A stretch of DNA of 7,291 nt, from contig SYDV01000499.1 of assembly GCA_005801395.1 (NCBI GenBank), positions 1-7,291 of the forward strand, given 5' to 3'. Made by a program: the position numbers and the translations under genes. Source of the DNA: Planctomycetia bacterium. Lineage in GTDB: Bacteria; Planctomycetota; UBA11346. Positions 6,326-7,291 of the stretch are shown here, piece after piece. Below the pieces are notes generated by a model that saw only the letters and a program-made list of their open reading frames with translations, ran no database searches and was not told the DNA's origin. Every line of letters starts with the position of its first letter. Position 1 is the stretch's first letter.

Positions 6326-7252
6326 ATGGATCGCCCAGCTCTCGACCCTGACCAACTGAATTATCACCACCTCCGCTATTTTTGGGTGGTTGCCCGTGAA
6401 GGCTCTATTAGCCGTGCTTGTACGCGACTTCATGTATCGCAACCGACCATTAGCGGACAATTACGTGCATTTGAATTAACCCTTGGTGGACCACTTTTTT
6501 CTCGACGCGGTCGTAATCTGCAATTAACGGCACTTGGGGAAAGTTTGGTGCAATATGCCGATGGGATTTTTGCCCTCGGTCGTGAACTTTCACAAAGTCT
6601 TCACGGTGGTTCTAATACGATGGGTCAACGACTGACGATAGGAATCAGTGATCAGGTACCCAAATTAATTGCCCACCGATTAATAGAACCGGCACTAGGA
6701 GTTGCGGGAGGCGTCCGTTTAACTTGTACTGAAGATTCCCCCAAACAGCTTTTTGCCGAACTGGCTATCCATGGACTTGATGTGGTTATCAGTGATGAAG
6801 CGCTTCCGTCTTCGCTAAGTGTTCGTGGTTATAGCCATCTATTGGGGGAAACGGGGATTGCATTTTTTGCGGCTAAAATATTCAAGCCAGCAAACTTGCG
6901 TCGTGATTTCCCTGCATCACTCGAGCACGTGCCGCTGTTGCTTCCGCATGCGAGCGCTGCGATTAGTCAACAAATTGCGCGTTGGTTTGCTGAGCGAAAT
7001 ATGAACATGCGAATCGCTGGAGAATTCCAAGATAGCGCATTATTAAAAGTTTTTGGTCAAGCTGGCGTTGGAGTATTCCCCGCACCGGCGGCCATTGCAG
7101 AATCCATTATCAAACAATTTGATGTGGAAGAAATAGGACGCACCGATTTAATTCGCGAACGGTTTTATGCGATTACCATTCAGCGCCGGATCACTAATCC
7201 GGCAGTGGCAGCCATAACCAAGGTGGGCCGCAGAATTTTTGAGGCGAAATAA
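6326..7252 (+). CDS. nhaR: NhaR-like LysR-family transcriptional activator
   Basis: This is a 308-residue LysR-type regulator. In enterobacteria NhaR senses sodium and alkaline conditions and activates the Na+/H+ antiporter gene nhaA. The N-terminal winged helix-turn-helix carries NYHHLRYFWVVAREGSI (12-28), then a recognition region SISRACTRLHVSQPTISGQL (27-46), both closely matching the NhaR subgroup, followed by PLFSRRGRNLQLTALG. The linker helix motif YADGIFALGREL is also NhaR-like. The rest is a periplasmic-binding-like effector domain starting about residue 100 (QRLTIGISDQVPKLI) and intact to the stop. The length fits the family. It faces the HPF-like/terC pair across 86 bp containing a T-N11-A dyad, so it probably regulates itself and those genes. 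No nhaA is present in the window, so its targets may differ from the enterobacterial case, and the effector is an inference. Confidence 0.92.
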   Translation: MDRPALDPDQLNYHHLRYFWVVAREGSISRACTRLHVSQPTISGQLRAFELTLGGPLFSRRGRNLQLTALGESLVQYADGIFALGRELSQSLHGGSNTMGQRLTIGISDQVPKLIAHRLIEPALGVAGGVRLTCTEDSPKQLFAELAIHGLDVVISDEALPSSLSVRGYSHLLGETGIAFFAAKIFKPANLRRDFPASLEHVPLLLPHASAAISQQIARWFAERNMNMRIAGEFQDSALLKVFGQAGVGVFPAPAAIAESIIKQFDVEEIGRTDLIRERFYAITIQRRITNPAVAAITKVGRRIFEAK

Positions 7253-7291
7253 ATACGGCCTGGTATAACTGGGGAAGGGAAGCAACAGATT
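7253..7291. other. Intergenic tail after the NhaR-like gene
   Basis: The last 39 bases contain no terminator hairpin or start of a further gene that I can support. Confidence 0.6.

Overview
The window looks like ordinary chromosome from a Gram-negative bacterium of roughly balanced base composition. There are no transposases, integrases, CRISPR arrays, phage genes or RNA genes. The sensor kinase has a large periplasmic domain with an 'ALWRMD...RPY' motif that I associate with Planctomycetota and related PVC-group bacteria. Together with an NhaR-type regulator and an Alx-type TerC protein, this makes a PVC-group host my tentative guess. It rests on remembered family patterns, not a search.

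Region 1 (1-3101, minus strand) is a probable operon read right to left. It encodes an OmpR-type response regulator, a membrane sensor histidine kinase that overlaps it by 4 bp, and, 66 bp further on, the N-terminal part of a UgpC/MalK-type sugar-importer ATPase that runs off the left edge. A pair of GTAACG hexamers spaced 11 bp apart sits just upstream of the regulator and could be its own operator.

Region 2 (3102-3282) is non-coding. It is packed with a GTCCGAT-based repeat: three tandem 19-bp units enclosed by perfect inverted repeats. It is the most unusual piece of DNA in the window.

Region 3 (3283-4747) holds two divergent metabolic genes: a small MazG-like nucleotide pyrophosphohydrolase (minus) and a 2-keto-3-deoxygluconate kinase of the PfkB family (plus).

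Region 4 (4766-7252) looks like a cation/alkaline-stress locus. An Alx-type TerC membrane protein and a short protein resembling the ribosome hibernation factor HPF/RaiA are in tandem on the minus strand. A divergent NhaR-like LysR regulator faces them across 86 bp containing a good LysR-type T-N11-A dyad. A simple reading is that NhaR controls itself and the hpf-like/terC pair.

Nothing here is clearly a new defence or mobile system. The best leads are the repeat structure, the two candidate operators, the HAMP-less sensor kinase, and the pairing of a hibernation-factor-like protein with TerC under NhaR.
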